Assembly: GCA_963662155.1 (NCBI GenBank)
Contig: OY759261.1
Span: 39,470,996 to 39,534,995, forward strand
DNA length: 64,000 nucleotides
Reading direction: 5' to 3'
DNA from: Lamellibrachia columna
Lineage: Eukaryota > Annelida > Polychaeta > Sabellida > Siboglinidae
Shown: piece after piece, positions 21,450 through 36,540 of the stretch
Layout: each line of letters opens with the position of its first letter
Position numbering within the stretch: the first letter of the stretch is position 1
Program-made: the position numbers and the translations under genes
Notes under the pieces: generated by a model
What the model was told of the DNA's origin: nothing
Databases searched by the model: none
Seen by the model: only the letters and a program-made list of their open reading frames with translations

Positions 21450-24400
21450 AGTGTCATCACCTGAGACTCATATACAGCATCTCGTATTACATCAGTGTCA
21501 TCACCAGAGTGTCGTATACAGCATCACCTACTAAATAATTATCTTCAACATAGACTCGTACACAGCATCTCGTACTACATAAGTTTCATAACCAGAGGTT
21601 TGTACACAGCATCTCGTACTACATCAGTGTCATTACCACAGACTTGTACACATCATCTCATAATATATAAGTGTCATCACCATAGACTCATTCACAGCAT
21701 CTCGTATTACATAAGTGACATCACCAGAGACTCGTATACAGCATTATATACTACATAAGTGTCATCACCAGATACTCGTACAGAGCATCTCGTATTACAT
21801 AAGTGTCATCACCAGAGACTGGTATACAGCATCTCGTATTGCATAAGTTTCATCACCAGAAACTTGTATACAACATTTCGTACTACATAAGTGTCATCAC
21901 CAGAGACTCATTTACAGCATCTCGTATTGCATTAGTGACATCACCAGAGACTGGTATACAGCATCTCGTATTGCATAAGCGTCATCATCAGAGACTCATA
22001 TACAGCATCTCGTATTACATAAGTGTCATCACCAGATACTATTATACAGCATCCCGTACTAAATCAGTGTCATCACCAGAGACTCATACACAGCATCTCG
22101 TACCACACAAGTATCATCACCACAGACTCGTAGACAGCATCTCGTATTACATATGTGTCATCACCAGAGTCTGGTATAGAGCATCTCGTTTTGCATTAGT
22201 GTCATCACAAGAGACTCGTGTACAGCATCTCATACTACATAATTTTCATCACCAAAGACTGGTATACAGCATCTCGTACTACATAATTGTCATCACCAGA
22301 TACTCGTACACAGCATCTTGTATTACATAAGTTTCATCACCATAGACTGGTATAGAGCATCTCGTTTTGCATCAGTGTCATCATCAGAGACTCATGCACA
22401 GCATCTCGTATTGCATAAGTGACATCACCAGAAACTGGTATACAGCATCTCTTATTGCATAAGTGTCATCACCAGAGACTCGTATACAGCATCTCGTACT
22501 ACATAAGTGTCATCACCAGAGACTCGTACACAGCATCTCGTATTACATAAGTGTCATCACCAGAGACCCATATACAGCATCTCGTATTACATAAGTGTCA
22601 TCACCAGAGACTGGTATACAGCATCTCGTATTGCATAAGTGTCGTCACCAGAAACTTGTATACAACATCTCGTACTACATAAGTGTCATCACCAGAGACT
22701 CATATACAGCATCTCGTATTGCATAAGTGACATCACCAGAGACTGGTATACAGCATCTCGTATTGCATAAGCGTCATCATCAGAGACTCATATACAGCAT
22801 CTCGTATTACATAAGTGTCATCACCAGATACTCTTATACAGCATCCCGTACTACATCAGTGTCATCACCAGAGAATCATACACAGCATCTCGTATTACAT
22901 AAGTGCCAACACCAGAGACATGTACACAGCATCTCAAAAAACGTGAGTGTAATCACCAGAGACTGATACACAGCATATCGTACTACACAAATGTCATCAC
23001 CAGAGACTCATATACAGCATATCGTATTACACAAATGTCATCACCAGAGACTCTTATACAGCATTTCGTATTACATAAGTGTCATCATCAGAGTCTCGTA
23101 TACAGCATCACGTATTAATAAGTGTCATCAACAGAGACTCGTACACAGCATCTCGTACTACATAAGAGTCATAACCTGAGATTTGTACACAGCATCTCGT
23201 ACTACATCAGTGTCATTACTACAGACTTGTACACAGCATCTCATAATATATAAGTGTCATCACCACATACATGTACAGAGCATCTCGTAATACATAAGTG
23301 TCATCACCAGAGACTCGTATACAGCATATCATACTACATAAATGTCATCACCAGTGACTCGTACACAGCATCTCGTATTACATAAGTGTCATCACCAGAG
23401 ACTGGTATATAGAATGACGTATTGCATAAGTGTCATCACAAGAGATTCGTGTACAGCATCTCATACTACATAAGGGTCATCACCAGAGACTTGTATAAAG
23501 CATCTCATATTGTACAAATGTCATCACCAGAGACTGCTATACAACATCTCTTATTGCATAAGTGTCATCAACAGAAACTTGTATACAACATCTCGTACTA
23601 CATAAATGTCATCACCAGAGACTCATATACAGCATCTCGTATTGCATCAGTGACATCACCAGAGACAGGTATACAGCATCTCGTATTGCATAAGCGTCAT
23701 CATCAGAGACTCATATACAGCATCTCTTATTACATAAGTGTCATAACCAGATACTCTTATACAGCATCCCGTACTACATCAGTGTCATCACCAGAGAATC
23801 ATACACAACATCTCGTATTACATAAGTGCCAACACCAGAGATATGTACACAGCATCTCAAAAAACGTGAGTGTAATCACCAGAGACTGATACACAGCATC
23901 TCCTACTACACAAATGTCATCACCAGAGACTCATATACAGCATCTCGTATTACATAAGTGTCATCACCAGAGTGTCGTATACAGCATCACGTACTAAATA
24001 AGTATCTTCAACAGGGACTCGTACACAGCATATCGTACTACATAAGTTTCATAACCAGAGGTTTGTACACAGCATCTCGTACTACATCAGTGTCATTACC
24101 ACAGACTTGTACACATCATCTCATAATATATAAGTGTCATCACCATAGACTCATACACAGCATCTCGTATTACATAAGTGACATCACCAGAGACTCGTAT
24201 ACAGCATTATATACTACATAAGTGTCATCACCAGAGACTCGTACAGAGCATCTCGTATTACATAAGTGTCATCACCAGAGACTGGTATACAGCATCTCGT
24301 ATTGCATAAGTTTCATCGCCAGAAACTTGTATACAACATCTCGTACTACATATGTGTCATCACCAGAGACTCATTTACAGCATCTCGTATTGCATTAGTG

Positions 24401-26420
24401 ACATCACCAGAGACTGGTATACAGCATCTCGTATTGCATAAGCGTCATCATCAGAGACTCATATACAGCATCTCGTATTACATAAGTGTCATCACCAGAT
24501 ACTCTTATACAGCATCCCGTTCTAAATCAGTGTCATCACCAGAGGCTCATACACAGCATCACGTACCACACAAGTATCATCACCAGAGACTCGTAGACAG
24601 CATCTCGTATTACATATGTGTCATCACCAGAGTCTGGTATAGAGCATCTCGTTTTGCATTAGTGTCATCACAAGAGACTCGTGTACAGCATCTCATACTA
24701 CATAATTGTCATCACCAAAGACTGGTATACAGCATCTCGTACTACATAAGTGTCATCACCAGATACTCGTACACAGCATCTTGTATTACATAAGTTTCAT
24801 CACCATAGACTGGTATAGAGCATCTCGTTTTGCATCAGTGTCATCACAAGAGACTCGTGTACAGCATCATGTACTACATAAATGTCATCACCAGAGATTC
24901 ATGCACAGCATCTCGTATTGCATTAGTGACATCACCAGAGACTGGTATACAGCATCTCTTATTGCATAAGTGTCATCACCAGAGACTCGTGTACAGCATC
25001 TCGTACTACACAAGTGTCATCACCAGAGACTCGTACACAGCATCTCGTATTACATAAGTGTCATCACCAGAGACTCCTATACAGCATCTCGTATTACATA
25101 AGTGTCATCACCAGAGACTGGTATACAGCATCTCGTATTGCATAAGTGTCGTCACCAGAAACTTGTATACAACATCTCGTACTACATAAGTGTCATCACC
25201 AGAGACTCATATACAGCATCTCGTATTGCATCAGTGACATCACCAGAGACAGGTATACAGCATCTCGTATTGCATAAGCGTCATCACCAGAGAATCATAT
25301 ACAGCATCTCGTATTACATAAGTGTCATCATCAGATACACTTATACAGCATCCCTTACTACATCAGTGTCATCACCAGAGAATCATACACAGCATCTCGT
25401 ATTACATAAGTGCCAACACCAGAGACATGTACACAGCATCTCAAAAAACGTGAGTGTAATCACCAGAGACTCATACACAGTATATCGTACTACACAAATG
25501 TCATCACCAGAGACTCATATACAACATCTCGTATTACACAAATGTCATCACCAGAGACTCTTATAAAGCATTTCGTATTACATAAATGTCATCATCAGAG
25601 TCTCGTATACAGCATCACGTATTAATAAGTGTCATCAACAAGAGACTCGTACACAGCATCTCGTACTACATAAGTGTCATAACCTGAGATTTGTACACAG
25701 CATCTCGTACTACATCAGTGTCATTACTACAGACTTGTACACAGCATCTCATAATATATAAGTGTCATCACCACATACATGTACACAGCATCTCGTAATA
25801 CATAAGTGTCATCACCAGAGACTCGTATACAGCATATCATACTACATAAATGTCATCACCAGTGACTCGTACACAGCATCTCGTATTACATAAGTGTCAT
25901 CACCAGAGACTGGTATATAGAATGTCGTATTGCATAAGTGTCATCACAAGAGATTCGTGTACAGCATCTCATACTACATAAGGGTCATCACCAGAGACTT
26001 GTGTAAAGCATCTCATATTGTACAAATGTCATCACCAGAGACTGCTATACAACATCTCGTATTGCATAAGTGTCATCACCAGAAACTTGTATACAACATC
26101 TCGTACTACATAAGTGTCATCACCAGAGACTCATATACAGCATCTCGTATTGCATCAGTGACATCACCAGAGACAGGTATACAGCATCTCGTATTGCATA
26201 AGCGTCATCATCAGAGACTCATATACAGCATCTCTTATTACATAAGTGTCATAACCAGATACTCTTATACAGCATCCCGTACTACATCAGTGTCATCACC
26301 AGAGAATCATACACAGCATCTCGTATTACATAAGTGCCAACACCAGAGACTTGTACATAGCATCTCAAAAAACGTGAGTGTAAACACCAGAGACTGATAC
26401 ACAGCATCTCCTACTACACA
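21450..26420 (+). repeat. ~2.46/2.51-kb higher-order duplications in the array
   Basis: Blocks starting at 21495 and 21803 recur at 23958 and 24266 (+2463). Blocks at 22903 and 23422 recur at 25410 and 25930 (+2507/+2508). Rare variants such as CTCAAAAAACGTGAGTG at about 22930, 23850, 25440 and 26370 mark the copies. Confidence 0.85.
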
Positions 26421-27319
26421 AATGTCATCACCAGAGACTCATATACAGCATCTCGTATTACACAAATGTCATCACCACAGACTCTTATACAGCATTTCGT
26501 ATTACATAAGTGTCATCACCAGAGTCTCGTATACAGCATCACGTATTAATACGTGTCATCAACTGAGACTCGTACACAGCATATCGTACTACATAAGTGT
26601 CATAACCAGAGATTTGTACACAGCATCTCGTAATACATCAGTGTCATTACCACAGACTTGTACACAGCATCTCATAATATATAAGTGTCATCACCACGTA
26701 CATGTACACAGCATCTCTTAATACATAAGTGTCATCACCAGAGACTCGTATACAGCATATCATACTACATACATTTCATCACCAGTGACTCGTACACAGC
26801 ATCTCGTATTACATAAGTGTCATCACCAGAGACTGCTATACAACATCTCGTATTGCATAAGTGTCATCACCAGAAACTTGTATACAACATATTGTACTAC
26901 AAAAGTGTCATCACCAGAGACTCATATACAGCATCTCGTATTGCATCAGTGACATCACCAGAGACTGGTATACAGCATCTCTTATTGCATAAGCGTCATC
27001 ATCAGAGACTCATATACAGCATCTCGTATTACATAAGTGTCATAACCAGATACTCTTATACAGCATCCCGTACTACATCAGTGTCATCACCAGAGAATCA
27101 TACACAGCATCTCGTATTACATAAGTGCCAACACCAGAGACATGTACACAGCATCTCAAAAAACGTGAGTGTAATCACCAGAGCCTGATACACAGCATCT
27201 CCTACTACACAAATGTCATCACCAGAGACTCATATACAACATCTCGTATTACACAAATGTCATCACTAGAGACTCTTATACAGCATTTCGTATTACATAA
27301 GTGTCATCACCAGAGTCTC

Positions 27320-30300
27320 ATATACAGCATCACGTATTAATAAGTGTCATCAACAGAGACTCGTACACAGCATCTCGTACTACATAAGTGTCATAACCAG
27401 AGATTTGTACACAGCATCTCGTACTACATCAGTGTCATTACCAAAGACTTGTACACAGCATCTCATAATATATAAGTGTCATCACCACGTTCATGTACAC
27501 AGCATCTCGTAATACATAAGTGTCATCACCAGAGACTCGTATACAGCATATCATACTACATAAATGTCATCACCAGTGACTCGTACACAGCATCACGTAT
27601 TACATAAGTGTCATCACCAGAGACTGGTATATAGAATGTCGTATTGCATCAGTGTCATCACAAGAGATTCGTGTACAGCATCTCATACTACAAAAGGGTC
27701 ATCACCAGAGATTTGTATAAAGCATCTCATATTGTACAAATGTCATCACCAGAGACTGCTATACAACATCTCGTATTGCATAAGTGTCATCACCAGAGAC
27801 TCGTATACAGCATATCGTATTACATAAGTTCCATCATCAGAGACTCGTATAGAGCATATCGTATTACATAAGTGTCATCACCAGAGACTCATATACAACA
27901 TCACGTACCATATAAGTGTCATCACCAGAGACACGTACATAGCATCTCGTAATACATCAGTGTCATCACGAGAGACTCGTGCACAGCATCTTGTAATATA
28001 TAAGTGTCATCACCAGATACTCGTATACAGCATCTCTTATTACATGTGTCATCACCAGATACTCGTATACAGCATCTGGTATAACATAAGTGACATCACC
28101 AGAGACTCCTATACAGCATCATGTACTACACAAGTGTCATCACCAGAGACTCATACACAGCATCTCGTATTACATAAGTGACATCACCAGAGCCTTGTAT
28201 ACAGCATCTCGTATTGCATAAGTGTCATCACCAGAAACTTGTATACAACATCTCGTACTACATAAGTGTCATCACCAGAGACTCATATACAGCATATCGT
28301 ATTGCATCAGTGACATCACCAGAGACTGGTATACAGCATCTCGTATTGCATAAGCGTCATCATCAGAGACTCATATACAACATCTCGTATTACATAAATG
28401 TCATCACCAGATAATCTTATACAGCATCCCGTACTAAATCAGTGTCATCACCAGAGAATCATACACAGCATCTCGTATTACATAAGTGTCATCACCAGAG
28501 GCTCGTACACAGCATCTCGTACTACATCAATGCCAACACCAGAGACATGTACACAGCATCTCATAATACGTGAGTGTAATCACCAGAGACTCATACACAG
28601 CATCTCGTATTACACAAGTGTCATCACCAGAGACCCGTATACATCATCTCATACTACATAAATGTCATCACCAGCGACTCGTACACAGCATCTCGTATTA
28701 CATATGTGTCATCACCAGATACTGGCATATAGAATGTCGTATTGCATAAGTATACAAGAGATTCGTTTACAGCATCTCATACTACATAAGGTCATCACCA
28801 GAGACTCGTATACAACATCTCGTATTGTATAAGTGTCATCACCAGAGACTCGTATACAGCATATCGTATTACATAAGTGTCATCACCAGAGACACGTACA
28901 TAGCATCTCGTACTACATAAATGTCATCACGAGAGACTCGTGCACAGCATCTTGTAATACACAAGTATCATCACCAGAGACTCATATACTGCATCTCGTA
29001 TTACATAAGTGTCATCACCAGAGACTCGTACACAGCATCTCGTACTACATCAGTGTCATAACCAGAGATTTGTATACAGCATCTCGTACTACATCAGTGT
29101 CATTACCACATACTTGTACACAGCATCTCATAATATATAAGTGTCATCACCACATACATGTACACAGCATCTCGTAATACATAAGTGTCATCATCAGAGA
29201 CTCGTACACAGCATCTCGTACTACACAATTATTATCACCAGAGACTCATATACTGCAACTCGTATTACATAAGTGTCATCACCAGAGACTCGTATTCAGC
29301 ATCTCGTATTGCATAAGAGACATCACCAGAGACAGGTATACAGCATCTCGTATTGCATAAATGTCATCACCAGAGACTGGTATACAGCATCTCGTATTGC
29401 ATAAGTGTCATCACCAGAAACTTGTATACAGCATCTCGTACTACATAAGTGTCATCTCCAGAGACTCATATACAGCATCTCGTATTGCATCAGTGACATC
29501 ACCAGAGACTGGCATACAGCATCTCGTATTGCATAAGCGTCATCATCAGAGACTCATATACAGCATCTCGTATTACATAAGTGTCATCACCAGATACTCT
29601 TATACAGCATCCCGTACTACATCAGTGTCATCACCAGAGTCTCGTATACAGCATCACGTATTAATAAGTTTCATCAACAGAGACTCGTACACAGCATCTC
29701 GTACTACATAAGTGTCATAACCAGAGATTTGTACACAGCATCTCGTACTACATCAGTGTCATTACCAAAGACTTGTACACAGCATCTCATAATATATAAG
29801 TGTCATCGCTACGTTCATGTACACAGCATCTCGTAATACATAAGTGTCATCACCAGAGACTCGTATACAGCATATCATACTACATAAATGTCATCACCAG
29901 TGACTCGTACACAGCATCACGTATTACATAAGTGTCATCACCAGAGACTGGTATATAGAATGTCGTATTGCATAAGTGTCATCACAAGAGATTCGTGTAC
30001 AGCATCTCATACTACAAAAGGGTCATCACCAGAGACTTGTATAAAGCATCTCATATTGTACAAATGTCATCACCAGAGACTGCTATACAACATCTCGTAT
30101 TGCATAAGTGTCATCACCAGAGACTCGTATACAGCATATCGTATTACATAAGTTCCATCATCAGAGACTCGTATAGAGCATATCGTATTACATAAGTGTC
30201 ATCACCAGAGACTCATATACAACATCACGTACCATATAAGTGTCATCACCAGAGACACGTACATAGCATCTCGTAATACATCAGTGTCATCACGAGTGAC

Positions 30301-31967
30301 TCGTGCACAGCATCTTGTAATATATAAGTGTCATCACCAGATACTCGTATACAGCATCTCTTATTACATGTGTCATCACCAGATATTCGTATACAGCATC
30401 TGGTATAACATAAGTGACATCACCAGAGACTCCTATACAGCATCATGTACTACACAAGTGTCATCACCAGAGACTCATACACAGCATCTCGTATTACATA
30501 AGTGACATCACCAGAGCCTTGTATACAGCATCTCGTATTGCATAAGTGTCATCACCAGAAACTTGTATACAACATCTCGTACTACATAAGTGTCATCACC
30601 AGAGACTCATATACAGCATATCGTATTGCATCAGTGACATCACCAGAGACTGGTATACAGCATCTCGTATTGCATAAGCGTCATCATCAGAGACTCATAT
30701 ACAGCATCTCGTATTACACAAATGTCATCACCAGATAATCTTATACAGCATCCCGTACTAAATCAGTGTCATCACCAGAGAATCATACACAGCATCTCGT
30801 ATTACATAAGTGTCATCACCAGAGGCTCGTACACAGCATCTCGTACTACATCAATGCCAACACCAGAGACATGTACACAGCATCTCATAATACGTGAGTG
30901 TAATCACCAGAGACTCATACACAGCATCTCGTATTACACAAGTGTCATCACCAGAGACTCGTATACAGCATCTCATACTACATAAATGTCATCACCAGCG
31001 ACTCGTACACAGCATCTCGTATTACATATGTGTCATCACCAGAGACTGGCATATAGAATGTCGTATTGCATAAGTATACAAGAGATTCGTGTACAGCATC
31101 TCATACTACATAAGGTCATCACCAGAGACTCGTATACAACATCTCGTATTGTATAAGTGTCATCACCAGAGACTCGTATACAGCATATCGTATTACATAA
31201 GTGTCCTCACCAGAGACACGTACATAGCATCTCGTACTACATAAATGTCATCACGAGAGACTCGTGCACAGCATCTTGTAATACACAAGTATCATCACCA
31301 GAGACTCATATACTGCATCTCGTATTACATAAGTGTCATCACCAGAGACTCGTACACAGCATCTCGTACTACATCAGTGTCATAACCAGAGATTTGTATA
31401 CAGCATCTCGTACTACATCAGTGTCATTACCACATACTTGTACACAGCATCTCATAATATATAAGTGTCATCACCACATACATGTACACAGCATCTCGTA
31501 ATACATAAGTGTCATCATCAGAGACTCGTACACAGCATCTCGTACTACACAATTATTATCACCAGAGACTCATATACTGCAACTCGTATTACATAAGTGT
31601 CATCACCAGAGACTCGTATTCAGCATCTCGTATTGCATAAGAGACATCACCAGAGACAGGTATACAGCATCTCGTATTGCATAAATGTCATCACCAGAGA
31701 CTGGTATACAGCATCTCGTATTGCATAAGTGTCATCACCAGAAACTTGTATACAGCATCTCGTACTACATAAGTGTCATCTCCAGAGACTCATATACAGC
31801 ATCTCGTATTGCATCAGTGACATCACCAGAGACTGGCATACAGCATCTCGTATTGCATAAGCGTCATCATCAGAGACTCATATACAGCATCTCGTATTAC
31901 ATAAGTGTCGTCACCAGATACTCTTATACAGCATCCCGTACTACATCAGTGTCATCACCAGAGACTC
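27320..31967 (+). repeat. 2324-bp tandem duplication in the array
   Basis: Copy 1 is about 27320-29643 and copy 2 about 29644-31967. Seven landmark blocks (27564, 27644, 27960, 28178, 28398, 28833, 29361) all recur at exactly +2324. The length is not a multiple of 44 because shortened units (TTATTACATGTGTCATC; AAGTATACAAGAG) lie inside and were copied too. Confidence 0.92.
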
Positions 31968-34900
31968 GTATACAGTATCTTGTTTTACATAAGTGTCATC
32001 ACCAGAGACTCGTATACAGCATCTCGTATTAAATAAGTGTCATCACAAGAGACTCATAAACAGCATCTCGTTTTACCTAAGTGTCATCACCAAAGACTGG
32101 TATACATCATCTCGTATTGCATAAGTGACATCACCAGACACTGGTATACAGCATCTCGTATTGCATAAGTGTCATCACCAGAGACTCGTATGCAGCATCT
32201 CGTATTACATAAATGTCATCACCAAAGTCTCGTATACAGCATCACGTACTAAATAAATGTCATCAACAGAGACTCGTTCACATCAACTCGTACTACATCA
32301 GTGTCATAACCAGAGATTTGTAAACAGAATCTCGTACTACATCAGTGTCATTACCACAGACTTGTTTACAGCATATCATAATATATAAGTGTCATCACCA
32401 CATACATGTACACAGCATCTCGTAATACATAAGTATCATCACCAGAGACTCATATACTGCGTCTCATATTACATAAGTGTCATCACCAGAGACTCGTATT
32501 CAGCATTTCGTATTGCATAAGAGACATCACCAGAGACTGGTATATAGCATCTCGTATTGCATAAGTGTCATCACCAGAGACTGGTATACAGCTTCTCGTA
32601 TTGCATAAGTGTCGTCACCAGAAACTTGTATACAGCATCTCGTACTACATAAGTGTCATCACCAGAGACTCATATAAAGCATCTCGTATTGCATCAGTGA
32701 CATCACCAGAGACTGGTATACAGCATCTCGTATTGCATAAGCGTCATCATCAGAGACTTATATACAGTATCTCGTATTACATAAGTGTCATCACCATATA
32801 CTCTTATACAGCATCCCGTACTACATCAGTGTCATCACCAGAGAATCATACACAGCATCTCGTATTACATAAGTGTCATCACCAGAGACTCGTACACAGC
32901 ATCTAGTACTACATAAGTGCCAAAACCAGAGACATGTACACAGAATCTCATAATACATGAGTGTCATCACCAGAGATTCATACACAGCATTTCGTACTAG
33001 ACAAGTATCATCACCAGAGACTCATATACAGCATCTCATAATACACAAATGTCATCACCAGTGACTTGTACACAGCATCTCGTATTACATAAGTGTCATC
33101 ACCAGATACTGGTATATAGAATGTCGTATTTCATAAGTGTCATCACCAGAGACTCGTATACAGCATATCGTATTACCTAAGTGTCATCACCAGAGACTCA
33201 TACACAGAATCTCGTACTACATAAGTGTCATCACCAGAGACTCATACACAGCATCTCGTATTACATAAGTGTCATCACCAGAGACTGGTATATAGAATGT
33301 CGTATTGCATAAGTGTCATCACCAGAGACTCGTATACAGCATATCGTATTACATAAGTGTCATCACCAGAGACTCATACACATAATCTCGTACTACATAA
33401 GTGACGTCACCATAGACTTGTACACAGCATCTCACAATATATAAGAGTCATCACCAGATACTTTTACACAGCATCTCATAATACATGAGTGTCGTCACCA
33501 GAGTCTCATACACAGCATCTCGTACTACACAAGTATCATCACCAGAGACTCGTATACAGCATCTCTTACTACATAAATGTCATCACCATATACTCGTACA
33601 CAGCATCTCGTATTACATAAGTGTCATCACCAGAGACTGGTATACAGCATCTCGTATTGCATAAATGTAGTCACAAGAGACTCGTGTACAGCATCTCATA
33701 CTACATAAGTGTCATCTCCAGAGACTCATATACAGCATCTTGTATTATACAAGTGTCGTCACCAGAGACTCTTACACAGCATCTCTTATCACATAAATGT
33801 CATCACCAGAGACTCATACACAGCATCTCGTATTACATAAGTGTCATCACCAGAGATTCGTACACAGCATCTCGTACTACATAAGTGTCGTCACCACAGA
33901 TTTGTACACAGCATCTCATAATATATAAGAGTCATCACCAGAGACTTGTACACACCATCTCATAATACATAAGTGTCATCACCAGAGTCTCATACACAGC
34001 ATCTCGTACTACACAAGTATCGTCACCAGAGACTCGTATACAGCATCTCATAATACATGAGTGTCATCACCAGATACTCGTACATAACATCTCTTATTAC
34101 ATAAGTGTCATCACCAGAGACTGGTATAGAGCATCTCATTTTGCAAAAGTGTCATCACCAGAGACTCGTATACAGCATCTCGTATTACATAAGTGTCATC
34201 ACCAGAGACTCGTATAGAGCATCAGGTACTACATAAGTTTCATCACCAGAGACTCGTGCACAGCATCTCGTATTACATAAGTGTCGTCACCACAGACTTG
34301 CACACATCATCTCATAATATATAATAGTCATCACCAGATACTTGTACACAGCATCTCATAATACATGAGTGTCATCACTAGAATTTCATACATAGCATCT
34401 CGTACTACACAAGCATCATCACCAAAGACTCGTATACAGCATCTCTTACTACATAAGTGTCATCACCAGATACGCGTACACAGCATCTCGTATTACATAA
34501 GTGTCATCTCCAGAGACTGGTATAGAGCATTTCGTTTTGCATAAGTGTCATCACAAGAGACTCATTTACAGCATCTCGTACTACATAAGTGTCATCACCA
34601 GAGACTCATAAACAGCATCTCGTATTACATAATTGTCATCACCAGAGACTCGTACACAACATCTCATAATACGTGAGAGTCGTCACCAGAGAATCATACA
34701 CAGCATCTCGTACTACACAAGTATCATCACCAGAGACTCGAATACAGCATCTCGTACTACATAAGTGTCATCACCAGATACTCTTACACAGCATCTCGTA
34801 TTGCATAAGTGTCATCACTAGAGACTCGTATACCGCATGCCGTATTACATAAGTTTCATCACAGGAGACTCATATACAACTTCACGTGCTACATAAGTGT

Positions 34901-36540
34901 CATCACCAGAGTCTCGTACATTGCATCTCGTACTACATAAATGTCATCACCAGAGACTCGTAAACAGCATCTCGTATTACATAAGTGTCATCACCAGAGA
35001 CTCATACACAGAATCTCCTACTACAGACGTGTCATCACCAGAGACTCATATACAGAATCTCGTACTACATAAGTGTCATATCCAGAGACTCATACAGAGC
35101 ATCTCTTACTACATAAGTGTCATCACCAGAGACTCGTACACAGCATCTCGTACTACATAAATGTCATCACCACAGACTTGTACACAGCATCTCTTAATAT
35201 ATATGTGTCATCACCAGAGACTCATTCACAGCATCTCGTACTACACAAATATCATCACCAGAGACTCGTATACAGCATCTCGTACTACACAAATGTCATC
35301 ACCAGAGACTCGTATACAGCATCTCGTACTACATAAGTGTCATCACCAGATACTCGTACACAGCATCTCGTATTACATAAGTGTCATCACCAGAGACTCG
35401 TATACAGCATCTCGTATTACATAAGTGTCATCACTAGAGACTCGTGTACAGCATCTCATACTACCCAAGTGTCATCACCAGAGACTCGTATACAGCATCT
35501 CGTATTACATAAGTGTGATCACCAGAGACTCGTATACAGCACTTCGTATTGCATAAGTGTCATCACCAGATACTCGTACACAGCATCTCGTATTACATAA
35601 GTGTCATCACCAGAGACTCGTATACAGCATCTCGTATTACATTAGTGTCATCACTAGAGACTCGTGTACAGCATCTCATACTACCCAAGTGTCGTCACCA
35701 GAGACTCGTATACAGCATGTCGTATTACATAAGTGTCATCACCAGAGACTCGTATACAGCATCTCGTATTACATAAGTGTCATCACCAGAGACTCGTATA
35801 CAGCATCTCGTATTACATAAGTGTCATCACCAGAGACTCTTATACATCATCACGTACTAAATAATTGTCGTCACCAGAGACTCGTAAACAGCATTTCGTA
35901 CTACATAAATGTCCTCACCAGAGACTTGTATACAGCATCTCGTACTACATACGCGTTATCTCCAGAGACTCATATACAGCATCTCTTACAAAATAAGTGT
36001 CATCACCAGAGACTCATTTACAGCATCTCGTATTACACAAGTGTCATCACCAGAGACTTGCATACAGCATATCGTACTACATAAGAGTCATCACCAGAGA
36101 ATCATACACAGCATCTCGTATTGAATAAGATACATCACCAGAGACTGGTATACAGCATCTCGTATTGCATAATTGTCATCACCAGAGACTTGTATATAGC
36201 ATCTCGTACTACATAAGTATCATCACCAGAGACTCATATACAGCATCTCGTATTGCATAAGTGACATCACCAGAGACTGGTATACAGCATCTCGTATTGC
36301 ATAAGCGTCATCACCAGAGTCTCATATACAGCATCTCGTATTACATAAATGTCATCACCAGAGACTCGTACACAGCATCTCATATTACATAAGTGTCATC
36401 ACCAGAGACTCATACACATAATCTCGTACTACATAAATTTCAACACCAGAGACTCATACACAGCATCTCGCATTACATAAATGTCATCACCAGAGACTCA
36501 TATACAGAATCTCGTACTACATAAGTGTCATATCCATAGA

